DNA of 64,000 nt from Megalobrama amblycephala (GCF_018812025.1 NC_063054.1:38804396-38868395), one strand, 5' to 3'; shown: positions 46,397 to 59,900, counted from the first letter of the stretch. Translations and numbers: made by a program. The notes: generated by a model not told the origin, from the letters alone.

Positions 46397-49300
46397 TTCA
46401 GAGAGCGCTCTTAGCCATGCCGCGTCTCCGGCGCTGTCAGAGTTCGGCCCCGAGCGAAGCCCGCTGGTGGTTCAGCTGCATCAACCGTCTCCCTCGCCTC
46501 CATCACAAACACCCACAATCCTCCAGGACCTGCAGAACCATGACAGCACTTCCTACGTCCTGCTCAACCTGGCCAAAGGTCTGAACATATTAATTATTTC
46601 CCTTCTTCCATCTCTCCATCACACACTATGACACGCTCGTTGTGCTCGCAGGATTGGCCGCGTCGGCCGAGCCGCTGGTGTTTGTCCAGGATGACGTGGA
46701 CGAGGCGCAGGAGGAGATCTCGGCCGGAGACTGTGCGGACGGCGGCGCTCCGTGGTACCTGCGGGTCCAGGAACTGGCGCACGACAGCCTGATCGCCGCC
46801 ACGCGTGCGCAGCTGGCGAAGGAAGCCCGGGCCGGCGGTAACAGTACGTGACGCCGCACACACTCACTGTTCCTCGCGCTGCTCAGTGCACCGCGTCACG
46901 CTGTCGCTCTCTGCTGTTGCCAAGGTGACCACCTTCTCAGCTGTCAATCAGAGGGGCCGAAGAAAGAGCAGCTGCCTCGAGTCGCTCGCACGGCTTCGGA
47001 GAAGATCCACCGCTGTCCGTATGAGAGCTGCCACAGGACCTTCACCTATCCTGCGCACCTGAAGTACCACCTGAAGACACACAGGTAACACCTGTAATTC
47101 ATCAAATAATACATATTTAGAATAAACACTACAATATTACATATAAAAAACAAGAATTGTCCATTTTTGTTGTTTCCAGCTGTAGAGATGTGTGTGTGTT
47201 TCAGGAACGACCGCACATTCCGCTGTGGAGCCGAGGGTTGTGGGAAGAGTTTCTATGTGCTGCAGAGGCTGCAGGTTCACATGAGGATCCACAACGGAGA
47301 GAAACCCTTCATCTGCAATGAGAAGAACTGCGGCAAGAGATTCACCACCGCCGGCAACCTGAAGAACCACAGACGCACACACACCGGTACACCCGCGCCC
47401 TCTGACCCCACACCCATCCAAACCCATCATTATTAACCCTTGTGCGGTCTTCGTTTGGGAAGCACACTCAGGGTCTTTGGGGTCTCCAGAGACTCCAGGC
47501 AACAAAATGTAATTTTGTAACAAAATATTTTTTTTTAAAAAACAAAATGTAATTTTACTCTGTTTATTAATGTTTTTACATCATATTTGTGCAGTTTTTG
47601 GAGGATTTATCATATTTTTTTAATTTATATAAATAAATTAAAAAATATATTTTTTTAAATAGGTTTTTATACAAAAACAGCTTTTTATGTAAAATTCACT
47701 TTATAAAAGACCCACATTTCTAACTTTCATTCATGGGGATCACATGGATAATCTGACATGGTTTAGTGTGAGATTTTTGCCCATCTTTTGGAAAATGCAG
47801 TTTTAAAAGTAAAAAATGATCACTTTATCCAGCAGATGCTGCAGAGCTCCACTATTTCCTGTTTGACTGACTGAAAGACATCTTTACACAAGTATTTTCA
47901 GCTGGATTCATATCTAAATATTATGAAATCACAATTATGACAATAAAAGCTACTTTTTGTCAAAGTGTAGTATTTTTTTGTACTGAAAAAGTAAGTTTTT
48001 CAATAATGTTGATTTTGAGGATGAATTTGGTCCATTTTCTAAGCGGGGTCTCATCATAATGTAACAATATTGAAAAACTGATTTTTTTTCAGTACAAAAA
48101 CATGCTAAACTTTGACAAAAATGTCATAATTGTGATTTGATAATATTTAGATATGAATCCAGCAGAAAAACTTGTGAAAAGAGTCTTTCAGTCAGTCAAA
48201 CAGCAAATAGTGGAGCTCTGCTGCCATCTGCTGGATAAAGTGATCATTTTTTACTTTTAAAACTGCATTTTCCAAAAGATGGGCAAAAATCTCACACTAA
48301 ACCATGTCAGATTATCCATGTGATCCCCATGAATGAAAGTTAGAAATGTGGGTCTTTTATAAAGTGAATTTTACATAAAAAGCTGTTTTTGTATAAAAAC
48401 CTATTTAAAAAATATTTATTTATTTATTTATATAAATTTAAAAGATATGATAAATCCTCCAAGAACTGCACAAATATTGCGTAAAAACATTAATAAACAG
48501 AGTAAAATTACATTTGATTTTTAAAAAACAATTATTTTGTTACAAAATTACATTTTGTTGCCCAAAGACCCTGAGTGTGACTTTTTTTCTACACTAACAT
48601 AAAAACAAGATTTCACTCCAATTTTTTTATTTGTAGATCTATAAAGTGTTAACAACTGTACAAAGTTTCATGTCATTTGGACAAAGAGAACATTTTATTG
48701 TTATTTTAGAAAATGTCGTTTGGGGTCTAAAAAGACCCTATAAGGGTTAATATACATGATGATGTGTGTTTCAAAACTGATAATAATCATAAATGTTTCT
48801 TGAGCAGCAAATCATCTTATTAGAATGATTTCTGAAGGATCATGTGACACTGAAGACTGGAGTAATGATGCTGAAAATTCAGCTTTGATCACAGGAATAA
48901 ATGACACTTTACTATATATTCCCATAGAAAACAGCTGATTTACACTGGAATAATATTGCAGTATTTTTGATCAAATAAATTCAAAAACATTACAAAAATT
49001 CTTGATTATTCCAAACTGATTACTAAGTAATAATTTCAATTCATTGTATTTTCCAGGTGAAAAGCCCTTCCTGTGTGACGTGGACAGCTGCGGTCGATCT
49101 TTCGCTGAATATTCCAGTCTGCGCAAACACATGCTGGTACACTCTGGTACGGTCACATGACTCGTGCTGTTCTAATTATTCAATATAATGTATTATCTCA
49201 GTTTTGGTTGTAAACTAACAGCATTAATGCATCTGGACCATTTTCATACATATAAATAAACCGGATGCACTGATTTTTGTGGCGTATCTTTGGAATACAT

Positions 49301-49851
49301 TTATGTATGAATTGCCCTTGAAGTAATGCACATATTAACATGTGACCATGATGTTTGAAACAGGTGAAAAGCCGCACGTGTGCTCCATCTGCGGGAAGAC
49401 GTTCTCTCAGAGCGGCAGCAGGAACGTCCACATGAAGAAGAGACACGGCCGGGAAACCGGTAACGTTAATAATCCACGTGTGACGTCAGTTCGTACTGTG
49501 TTCTGTACGTGTGTCAGTGTGCTGTTAGAAACCGTGTCATGCTTCCTTCTGTTTATGGTGGGCGTGTTTGTGTATGATTGACAGGTGAAGCGCTCACTCA
49601 CAGCAGCTTGCTGGAGGCTGACGGAGGCAGCAGTGATGCTCTGGTGAACATGAATCTGCATCACGCCATGTTACGAACGCAAGGTAGAAACCGCACGGAT
49701 GTGTCTGTGATAGCGAGTCGTAACGGCACTAACGGCGTCTCTTCTCGCTTCAGGTCCGGCGGATCCGGTCGTGGTTCTGACTCCGCCTCATGACCTGGTC
49801 ACCATGACGACAGCGCACACGTACAGCGATGACGTGGTGGCGCTGTTGTAG
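42087..49851 (+). CDS. znf410: Zinc finger protein 410 (five C2H2 fingers)
   Basis: Nuclear DNA-binding activator. By family knowledge ZNF410 binds a clustered motif at CHD4 and controls that gene. Ten coding exons: 42087-42119, 42275-42404, 46402-46578, 46652-46843, 46925-47084, 47205-47386, 49057-49146, 49364-49459, 49585-49683 and 49754-49851, giving 418 residues (human is longer). The start reads MLSDELDSKPELLVEFVQN, the hallmark N terminus. PWYLRVQELAHDSLIAATRA is conserved before the fingers. Fingers: CPYESCHRTF, CGAEGCGKSF, CNEKNCGKRF, CDVDSCGRSF and CSICGKTF, with TGEKP-type linkers. The tail keeps HDLVTM. Exon 46925 uses the acceptor CCAAG before GTGACC, since only that one keeps frame. 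Poly(A) signal at 49866. Confidence 0.95.
42437..42946. mobile_element. TTAA-flanked palindromic element in znf410 intron 2
   Basis: Ends AGGATTAGTT and AACTAATTCT beside TTAA (42433-42436 and 42947-42950). It shares the CCATATAGTGGACTTCA palindrome core with the cipc intron element at 35770-36430. Confidence 0.78.
42972..44500 (+). mobile_element. Tc1-like transposon with about 210-base terminal inverted repeats
   Basis: Left end CAGGTGCTGGTCATATAATT, right end its reverse complement, with TA on both sides (42970-42971 and 44501-44502). The inverted repeats extend about 210 bases. The interior holds a broken Tc1 transposase. Confidence 0.9.
43250..44110 (+). pseudogene. Decayed Tc1-family transposase
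   Basis: Recognisable Tc1 pieces in several frames: an N-terminal DNA-binding part (about 43260-43380), HLTWAKEKKNW (43608-43640), VMIWGAVTSAGVGPLCF, then FQEILEHFMLPSADKLYGDA and DFLFQQDFSTCPQ (43785-43965), and finally DHDITVLYWPANMPDP (43990-44038). Frameshifts and an altered second catalytic region mean it is not functional. Confidence 0.85.
44540..45713. mobile_element. Near-complete palindrome, TA-flanked (Tc1/mariner-type MITE)
   Basis: The ends CAGTTGCAAGAAAAAGTATG and its reverse complement are bordered by TA (44538-44539 and 45714-45715). The two arms of about 500 bases are inverted copies over almost the whole element (for example CAGTCGTGGATCATCAGGTG versus its inverse at about 44780). 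The middle (about 45060-45250) holds a shorter hairpin. Confidence 0.88.
45894..46203. mobile_element. TTAA-flanked MITE, AGGGTTAGTTCACCC family
   Basis: Ends AGGGTTAGTTCACCC and GGGTGAACTAAACCT beside TTAA (45890-45893 and 46204-46207). The sequence just left of it (45457-45893) plus its first 135 bases recur in the entpd5 intron. Confidence 0.82.
47437..48746. mobile_element. 1.3 kb TTAA-flanked palindromic element in znf410 intron 6
   Basis: It opens CCCTTGTGCGGTCTTCG and closes AAAAAGACCCTATAAGGG, with TTAA on each side (47433-47436 and 48747-48750). The arms are inverted copies for several hundred bases (GGGGATCACATGGATAATCT versus its inverse at about 48310; TGATCACTTTATCCAGCAGA versus its inverse at about 48230). 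No coding region. Confidence 0.82.
48780..49010 (+). repeat. Dispersed fish repeat upstream of znf410 coding exon 7
   Basis: CAGCAAATCATCTTATTAGA, TTTCTGAAGGATCATGTGAC, GACTGGAGTAATGATGCTGA and TTCAGCTTTGATCACAGGAA make up a block I recognise as widely dispersed in teleost introns. Its class (SINE-like or old DNA element) is not settled here. Confidence 0.5.
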
Positions 49852-50903
49852 TCGTTGTTTTTGTAAATAAACTATTTTAGGAAACATCATTGATCTTGTG
49901 TTTATTTTGTCAGTAGAAACGTTTCATATTCAAGGAACTGAACAGTAGAGGAAATATAAAATCTGAATAAATCACCAATAAAGCTATAAAACAAAACAGC
50001 AATTCAAATGAGGAAAAAAGTCACAAAAGAAAATATCCAGATGATGCACTAAATTAAATGTTGGATGGTTTTTATGCAGCATTTTATAAATGAAGCCCCA
50101 GGTTTATTCTTGCAGAAATCTTAATAAAGCCAGAATGTACTGAACATATTTAATTTTGACAACGTTATCTAACGATTGTGGAATTTCAGTCAAATACATG
50201 CTATGTTTACTGTGCATGAAACATGCTTCAAATGATTATTCATACATGTAAATATGCACTAATTTACTGAAGCTGTTGTGGAAAATTAATACAGAATCCA
50301 ATTCCAGCTCAGAAACTTGGGTGTCAAAATGACCTCAGCGTTTCCTAGTAGTAAATGCGATATGTCCGATTTCCAACTAGAAAACTTGTATTTACGATGA
50401 TATTATGTTTTACGTTATCCAGGTTTCTATTTAGAATGTGTTTGTACTTAAAAGTAAAATATACATCAAAACTGAAAATGTGAGGAAAGTTAATAGAGAC
50501 AAACGTTCATAAGAACATGTGAAAGTTTTTAATTGGAGAACAAAAAGAAATGCTCAGACTGATGCAAACATTATCTTTGTAATGTAAACAATAAATGTAC
50601 AGAAGCTGCAGCGCTGGAGCCGTCGATGCATCTGTACTGCAAAAAGAACATGTTTTCTGATGTCAATCACACATTAACCTTCGTTACGATTAACATGAAC
50701 TCCTGAGGAAGTGAAACAGCACCACATGATCACACGGGTTCATTTCTCAATCTGTTGCTTAATTAAAAACGGTCCTATTTTAGGATCATTACGCTTTTCT
50801 TTCTTTCGACTCGAGGTGAGATGTTTCCGTGAGATTCACCCTGATAATCGATTAAAACAGCTTCAATGAGATGAGGAGCAGACGACACTGTGGTTAAACC
50901 GGT
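49852..50903. other. Convergent 3' flanks of znf410 and entpd5
   Basis: Both genes must end here. The znf410 poly(A) signal is at 49866-49871. Candidate minus-strand signals for entpd5 are TTTATT at 49901 and 50103. About 50190-50420 is an inverted copy of the repeat family found in the entpd5 intron (CTTCAAATGATTATTCATAC). Confidence 0.5.
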
Positions 50904-53900
50904 TTAATGAATCCTGAACTTCTGGAAGTGGTTGATCGCGGCGCCCAGAGCCCAGCTGGTTTCCACGTTCCTCACCTTCTTGGTTAGCTGTGGAAACACA
51001 AGGATGAGAGTTAACCGGTGAACTCAGAGGAGATCAGACGGCCCAGAAACCCAGACGTACCTGCAGAACAGTGCTTTCTTTAAAACCAAAGCCGTCTTTC
51101 AGCAGACAAACGATGTACGTGAGATCCATGCAGAGGAAATGATTGACCTGACTGCGCTCAGACGGTCGGTTACACACTGCAACAAAAACACACACTCGCT
51201 TTCAGTTCTGAGTTGTATAATGTTCATTATGTTGCATATGTAAGATGAGAACGTGTGAATGAAGCTCACCCTGTTTTGCTCTTTTCCTGAAGTCTCGGAT
51301 CTTCACGGCTCCTCCTCTGCTTTCATCTGAGATTCGTTATCACCAAAGACAAACAAAAAGCAGAAACAGTTGAAGTGAGACACACATTAACTCTTTCCAC
51401 GCCAGCGTTTTTGATCTTCTGAAAGAAAGTCTCCAGCCAGCGGCAGCATTTTTGATCACAAAAGTTTCACAGAAGTTTCATGGCCCCCAGAAACATGCTT
51501 TTGTTTTATTCTAGCTTCATGCATTCTTCAAATAAAAACCTTGTTACACTTGGATTGAATCCAATATTTGGTGATAGCAGAACCAGAGATTTACAAGACA
51601 TCTTTAAAAGGACCCGGAACACCAAATCAGGAAAAGGATTTTCTGTACTGTTGGTGGAAATAAGAAGCTTTTTGATTGCAAACATTGTTTGTTCTGCTTC
51701 TCATCATTTGGTCATGGTCTTGTCTTACCGATGAGTCCGGCTTCCACGGCGTGATCGAAGTAATAAGAGAAGGCGTAGAAGGTGGCGCTGTCCTTCAGCT
51801 CGTGAGGCTGTTTAATGACGCCCTTCACGACCTTCAGCATCTCCTGGTAACACGTCCTGAACCCCGTCACACCTGAAGACCAGAACGCGCCGCATCAAGC
51901 AAAGCATCAACACATCACTAACTGCCAAATTTACACTGCAAAGGTGGAACAGAAGCACTTCTGAACACAGACTGTTTAATTCTTCACACAGAACTTTGAG
52001 TAGCCTCAACTCAAAAATTCACACAAAGCACTTCTGAAGTCGTGATTGCTGCCTTCACGAGATATCAGAATTAGAGTAAATGCGCGTTTCGTAGTTGGAG
52101 TTTCCAAGTCGTAAATTCCTAGTTGGAGTTTCCTAGTTGGAAGTTGGACATGAACGCCCTCTCAATTTATTTTTACTACTGGGAAACTGAGATAATTTTG
52201 ACTCCAGAGTTTCCGGAGGGAGAACGATTGCTGCTATGACTGAGATTCTTTATTAGTTTTCCACAACAGCAACATCGCCGTGTCTTGTTGGTAAAGTACT
52301 GCATATTTACATATATGAATAATCATTTGAAGCATATTGTATGTTTTGTTTTATGCACAGTGATGCTGCCTTCACATGCTACCAGAATTATCGTAAATAT
52401 GAGTTTCCTAGTTAGAAATTCCTAGTCGGCATTTACAAGTTGGAGTTTCCTAGCTGGGAATTCCTAGTTGGAAAATTCCTAGTCGTGAATTTCTAGTTGG
52501 ACATTCCAAGTCGGAAAATTCCTAGTCCTAATCAGAGTTTCCTTGTCGGAAATTCCAACTTGGATTTTCTAAGTCGGAATATTTCTAGACTGGAATTCCA
52601 AGTTGGAGTTTTCTAGTCGGAAATTCCTAGTCTGAGTTTCCAGGTCTGAGTTGGAGCCATAAACTTTAAACATGGCGATGGGGAGAACGATTGCTGCTGT
52701 GACTGGGATTCTGTATTAGTTTTTCCACGACAGCGACATCACCTTGTCTTGTCGTTAAAGTGCGTATTTACATATATGAATAATCATTTGAAGCATATTG
52801 AATGTTTCATATACAGCAAAAATAGCATGTATTTGACTGAAATTTCACAACAAAGGGCTTGAATGGAACAAGCTTATATGATGCTTTCACATGCGATAGG
52901 AAATTTCAAAGTCATGATTACTGCAGCCATCACGTGATATCAGAATTATAGTAAATAGAAGTTTCGTAGTTGGAGTTTCCAAGTCGTAAATTTCTAGTTG
53001 GAGTTTCTATGGAGTCAAATTAATGCCTTAAAGTTTTGCAAACAAAAATAAAGAATTGCAAAGGAAAAATAAAGTATTGAGCAGAAAAAAATAAGTTTTG
53101 CAAGCAAAAATAATAAATTGCAAAATAAAATAACGTAGTGCAAAAATAAAAATATAATCAATTACAAAAATCAGTGACAGCTGTAATCCTATTTTATCTT
53201 TGCCACATATTTTTCATGCTCAAACCTACTAAATCATTTGCAACGCTCATTTTATTCTGCGTTTCAGTCAAGCGTGCGCTCACGACACCGGTTTCCTTTG
53301 CGCTGCACTTTTCTGTGCGGTTCTCTTTATGGCACTGGTTTGACGTGGGGGTGGAGTCAAGAAACGGGGGCACGCCCCCGCAAAACACGTCATCGACAGG
53401 AGACGCAGATCGCAACAGAACAGATCAAGCATAGAGACAGAGCGCATTTATTATAATCTGAAAACCACGCCCACCGGGGGAAAAACAATCCAACCGTCTC
53501 CATTGACTTTGTAATGCATGAGACTGCCTCCTTGTCTTTTCTGACTCATTACAAAAAAACAGAACAATGCCTAAAAGCTGCTGTGTGACAAGGTGTACAG
53601 CTAACAAGCTAAAAAACCCAGAAATAAGTTTTTATAAGCTGTCGACCACAAAAAACGAATGTTTAAGGACACACAAGTGGACACAGGCAGTGAGACAGAG
53701 CGCAACGGGTCATATTACTATAAGAAATGCATTGGAGGGGGTCGTAATCGGCGACAACATATGCTAAACAAACCAACAAAAACAAACCATTCATTATTTT
53801 TAACCATGTCAAAGAATTATTTCACCTGTCGCTGATTACGTTCCCCTCCAATGCATTTCGCGGGGGCGTGCCCCCGTTTCTTGACTCCACCCCCACGTCA

Positions 53901-56900
53901 AACCAGTGCCATAAAGAGATCCGCACAGAAAAGTGCAGCGCAAAAGAAAACCGGTGTCGTGAGCGCACGCTTGACTGAAACGCAGAATAAAATGAGCGTT
54001 GCAAATGATTTAGTAGGTTTGAGCATGAAAAATATGTGGCAAAGATAAAATAGCATTACAGCTGTCATTGATTTTTGTAATTGATTATATTTTTATTTTT
54101 GCACTACTTTATTTTATTTTGCAATTTATTATTTTTGTTTGCAAAACTTATTTTTTTCTGCTCAATACTTTATTTTTCCTTTGCAATTCTTTATTTTTGT
54201 TTGCAAAACATTTTTTTATTGCTCAATTCTTTTTTGTGTTTTGCAAAACTTTATTTTTGTGCAAAACTTTAAGGCATTAATTTGACTCCATAAGTTTCCT
54301 AGTTGGAAATCAGGCATGAACTACCTCTCAAGTCGTATTTACTACTGGGAAACTATAATTTTGACTCCAGAGTTTCCGGAGGGAGAACGATTGCTGCTGT
54401 GACTGAGATTCTTTATTAGTTTTCCACAACAGCAACATCGCCGTGTCTTGTTGGTAAAGTACTGCATATTTACATATATGAATAATCATTTGAAGCATAT
54501 CGTATGTTTTATGCACAGTGATGCTGCCTTCACATGCTATCAGAATTATCGTAAACATGAGTTTCCTAGTTAGAAATTCCTAGTCAGCATTTACAAGTTG
54601 GAGTTTCCTAGTCATGAATTTCTAGTTGGACATTCCAAGTCAGAAAATTCCTAGTCCCTTGTCGGAAATTCCAACTTGGATTTTCTAAGTCGGAATATTT
54701 CTAGACTGGAATTACAAGTTGGAATTTTCTAGTCGGAAATTCCTAGTCTGAGTTTCCAGGTCTGAGCCATAAACTTTAAACATGGCGATGGGGAGAATGA
54801 TTGCTGCTGTGACTGGGATTCTGTATTAGTTTTTCCACGACAGCGACATCACCTTGTCTTGTCGTTATAGTGCGTATTTACATATATGAATAATCATTTG
54901 AAGCATATCGTATGTTTCATACACAGTGATGCTGCCTTCACATGCTATCAGAATTATCATAAATATGAGTTTCCTAGTCAGCGTTTCCTAGTCGGAAATT
55001 CATAGTTGGCGTTTCCTAGTCGGAAATTCATAGTTGGCGTTTCCTAGTTGGAAATTCCTAGTCGGCGATTCCTAGTCAGAAATTCCTAGTCGGCGATTCC
55101 TAGTCAGAAATTCTTAGTTGGTGTTTCCTAGTTGGAAATTCCTAGTTGGAGTTTCCTAGTCGGAAATTCCTAGTCAGTGATTCCTAGTCAGAAATTCTTA
55201 GTTGGCGTTTCCTAGTTGGAAATTCCTAATTGGAGTTTCCTAGTCGGAAATTCCTAGTCAGAGTTTCCTAGTTGGAAATTGGACATTAACACCCTTACAA
55301 GCCATAATTACTACTGAGAAGCTGAGATCATTTTGACGGCATGAGTAAATGTTTAAATGTCATGATAATTCCACAGTGCAAACAATCTTTACGGTCCTAA
55401 AAACAGACTTAATTTTCTTTACATAAACTGTAATTTCTGCCCTTTGATGTTCATGAGATGTGTGCGTTTTACCGTCGGTGACTCCGCTGACATGGTAAGT
55501 TACGCCTCCGAAGCTGAAGTCGCCGGTGTGTTTTTTGGGCAGACAGGAGCTTCGGAAAACTTTCCTTTCCAGACCTGCGGTGCAAACATCAAGACACGGA
55601 CATGAAGCCTGATCTGATCTGATCGATCTCTCACTGAACATCATCTGTGTTCATACCGTCTGATCCCAGCGCTCCGAGCGCCGCCAGCCGCGCAGCTTTG
55701 ATTCCGTTCCCGAGGTAACTGTGAAGAACGACTCGTGTTAGGAAAGATATTATTAGCCTTGATTCGTGTTCTGAATTAGCTCTTGTTTTCAGATTATATA
55801 TGAAGTTTAAGTTTTAAGTTACAAGTAACTAATTAAATAACAGAAAAATAAGAGTAATCCCTTACTTTATTTTTTTCATAAATACAGTAATTAAACACAT
55901 AGATTAATGACTGATTCCCACTCATATCTGAGGTCATTTCGGCGTGCACCTGTGCGTGTAGAGCTCATACGTGGAGTTGAACATGTGGAATCTGGCGATG
56001 TAATCAGCAGGAGCGCTTTCAACGGTTTTCTGTGACCAATGAGGAGGAGATATGCAAATACAAACAGCTGCATTAAAACACTTTACAGTGTAATTAGATG
56101 AACGAGGAAGCAGCAATAGTCTCTTATAACTCTATTTTAATGTGCTGAAACGGAGCAGTCGCTGACCTTTGACTTCGGGAGGAAGGTGATTTGCGTGGAT
56201 CCGCCGCCCAGGTCGAGGATTCCCACCGTCTTCTGTGAGCTGCGGTCCAGGCGGCCTGAAAGCAGGATTAAAAACATTATGCATAAATAATTTTACACAT
56301 ATGAAGAACACTTCAAAAGTCGCATAATTAATAAACAGCTATATATTTAACATTTAAGATTATACAGGCCTCACCTGTCAAGAAGTTGACTGTGATCCAG
56401 GCCAGAATCCCTGTGAGGAACAGAAATTTTGTATCGGATTTCTTGTATTGTTTCTTCACTTAAAGGGTCAGTTCACCCAAAAATGAACAACCATCACAAA
56501 ACACACAAACAGTCGTGGATCATCAGGTGACCACACACAGTGTTGAGAATCAAGGGTTCACATACTTATGAATGGGGTTATTTTAATAAATTCAGCTTGT
56601 CGACTATATGTAAAAAATATCTTACTCAGGACAGTACTAAATAAAAAATAACGCATTTTGTATGATTCCTCTCATTTTGTTAAAATTTTTCACATTTTCA
56701 AAGATTCTGCAAGTGGTTCACATACTTTTTCTTGCAACTGTAAAATATATATATTACTTTTAACAGCCTACACCAACCTTGCCATGTCATAAAAAGTGTT
56801 TAAATATATTTATTATTTCTTTTTGAAATTTGAACAATGTTTTAAAACAGAATTGCTCATTTTGTGAAGAACCTTTTTTCAAGGATTTCAGCCTTTTGGT

Positions 56901-59900
56901 GAAATTTTTGGAGTTTTAAAGGGTTAGTTCACCCAAAAATGAAAATAATGTCATTAATTACTCACGCTCATGTCGTTCCACACCCGTAAGACCTTCGTTC
57001 ATCTTCGGAACACAAATTAAGATATTTTTGATGAAATCCGATGGCTCAGTGAGGCCTCCATTGACAGTAAGATAATTAACACTTTCAATGTCCAGAAAGC
57101 TACTAAAAACATATTTAAATCAGTTCATGTGAGTACAGTGGTTCAATATTAATATTATAAAGCCACGAGAATATTTTTGGAGCGCCAAAAAAACAAAATA
57201 ACAACTTATTTAGTGATGGACGATTTCAAAACACTGCTTCAGGAAGCTTTGGAGCGTTATGAATCTTTTGTGTCGAATCATGATTCGGATCGCGTGTCAA
57301 ACTGCTGAAATCACGTGACTTTGGCGCTCCGAACCGCTGATTCGACACGCTGATTCATAACGCTCCAAAGCTTCCTGAAGCAGTGTTTTGAAATCGGCCA
57401 TCACTATATAAGTCGTATTTTTGTTTTTTTGGCGCTCCAAAAATATTTTCGTGGCTTTATAATATTAATATTGAACCACTGTACTCACATGAACTGATTT
57501 AAATATGTTTTTAGTAGCTTTCTGGACATTGAAAGTGTTAATTATCTTACTGTCAATGGAGGCCTCACTGAGCCATCGGATTTCATCAAAAATATCTTAA
57601 TTTGTGTTCCGAAGATGAACGAAGGTCTTACGGGTGTGGAACGACATGAGGGTGAGTAATTAATGACATTATTTTCATTTTTGGGTGAACTGACCCTTTA
57701 AATTACACCCAAGGAAGTTATAATAGTAATTTTATAATTATGTTTCTTCTCTAGAGTTATTTTTTTTCTGAATATTGAGTTTATGGTCATTGAATGTGGC
57801 ATCACGTGACATTATTATTGTTCTCCAGCTGTTTTATTGAAGTCTTTCGGCGGTTGAAACACTGATTGATGGATCACATGACACATGATTCAATTCAGTA
57901 AGTTGTTCTGAATCTTCTGATGTTCGTTCATGATTATCTGCTGCTGTAACTAGTAGTAAATGATCTCTTCATGATCTGTCAGCACACAAACACATTTATT
58001 GACTGAATTTACTGATGAAACTGTCATTTGAAAGCTGAGGTTCATCAAAATGAGAAAAGATTAAAATTGAGAAATCCAGCCCTACTTTTTGGAATAAAGT
58101 GTTCTTCAAGAACCCTAGAGTTCCTGCTGAAGATGCTCAATCAGAGCAACATCAGCATGACAGAGCCAGTGTTTGATCGATCTATTAATAATCTGAATGA
58201 ATAAGACTCGAAGCTTTAATCTAGAGTCGATCTGACGTGTGTCTGTCAGCTTCGTGTGCGTCTCATCCTAACAAACCACAAAGTCTGTTTCATAATAATA
58301 ATAATAATTCTGGTTGTAGTGACGTCTGCTGAACGAATCCCACTCCTGCTGCCTCATCAAACCACACTGATGATTCAGGAGAACCGCAGCGGCTGAGCTC
58401 GTCTGAACACATGCTTACGTGACGTTCAGCAGACGTGTTTTTACTCTAAATGCATACGCAGGAACATCTCATTATCCAACAATCCATCAAAACAAATGAT
58501 GTAAGACACCATCATACACTTTAAAAAATATAAATATGAATGTTATTTGGGATCAAATTCCTTGGTTTTGCAGTAAATTAAAAGTTGGACGTGCTCTTGA
58601 CAGTGTCTTACAAATAAATCAGGCTCATTTCTAACCTTCACTCGTCCCGTTCATGATACTGACACTGTCAGCGGGCACATAAAACGGAGATTCGTCGAAG
58701 ACGTCTTGCACCTGGAGACAGAAACACAACGTGAACAACGAACGACGCTCACGCTGGAGGAGAAGATCTTCTCTAGCGTTCTCTGACCTCCTCCAGGAGC
58801 GCGTGAGCTTTAGCGGGCGGCAGCAGCCTCAGTCCGGCCGTCGCTCTGAACACCACGGGCGTTCTCTTCCACTCCACCGGAGGAACCGTCTTCTTCGCCA
58901 CCCGCAGTAGCTGCCGCACCGTGTGACCGGCCTGAGAAACATCAGCGCTCGTCAAACACGTGATTATCTGCGAACGCCACATTATCATTATCAGTGATGA
59001 CTCACGATCTCAGGAACGTCGGCATACGCAGACAGACCCGGCTTCATCGACTGGAACATCTCATTATCCAACACGGGCAATCCGTCTGAAAACACACCAC
59101 GAGTGAAAACAAGTTTGCTTTGGCTTTTATTTAAATCAGCGTAAATTTGCAGCACATGATGTATAAATATTTCACAGTTAAATAACAAATTTCTCACATT
59201 AAAGTCATTAGAATCTATTTTGCATTACAGTAATGAGATGAAAACTGAAAATGTGCTTCATTAAAAAACTTTTTTTATGAAAATAAATATGTGTTTCATT
59301 GGATTCTAATTAGTGTCATGACGTTTTTATACATTTAAAACCGCATACAGTAAATGCAAATTTAAATTAAATTACAAATAATTATAACATTAAATTATTT
59401 TGCATTACAATAATGAGATGCAGAGAGAAAATGTGCTTCATTTTCACAATGCAAAAATCTTAATGTGCCTAAAAAACTTAATTATTTATGAAAATAATAT
59501 GATATTTTTCATTGAATTCTAATTAGTGTATTTAAATTTGCTGTACAATGAACACAATCATGGTGTATTAATATTTTACAGCTTCAATGACCAAATTACA
59601 AATAATTATAAATTAAACATTATTGTGCATTACAGTAATGAGATTAAAATAGAAAAACTATATGCTACTAAAAAGAATTAATTTTATTTATGGAAAAATT
59701 ATCTGATATTTTTTTACTGGATTCTAAGTAGTGTAATTTATTTTTAAATCAGCATAAATTTGCAGTGTATAAATATTTTGAAATTTAAATAGCAAAAAAT
59801 TCTAACATTAAAGTCATTAGAATCTGATTATTTTGCATTACAGTAATGAGATGTAAATAGAAAATGTGCTTAATTAAAAAACTTTTTTATGAAAAAAAAT

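Noticed and set aside
46594..46867. Minus-strand frames opposite the znf410 exon at 46652-46843
   Set aside because: They are the antisense of a GC-rich coding exon. znf410 is clearly on the + strand.
46925..46950. znf410 exon acceptor at CTCAG before CTGTCAATC
   Set aside because: It leaves the finger exon out of frame with the previous exon. The upstream acceptor CCAAG keeps frame.
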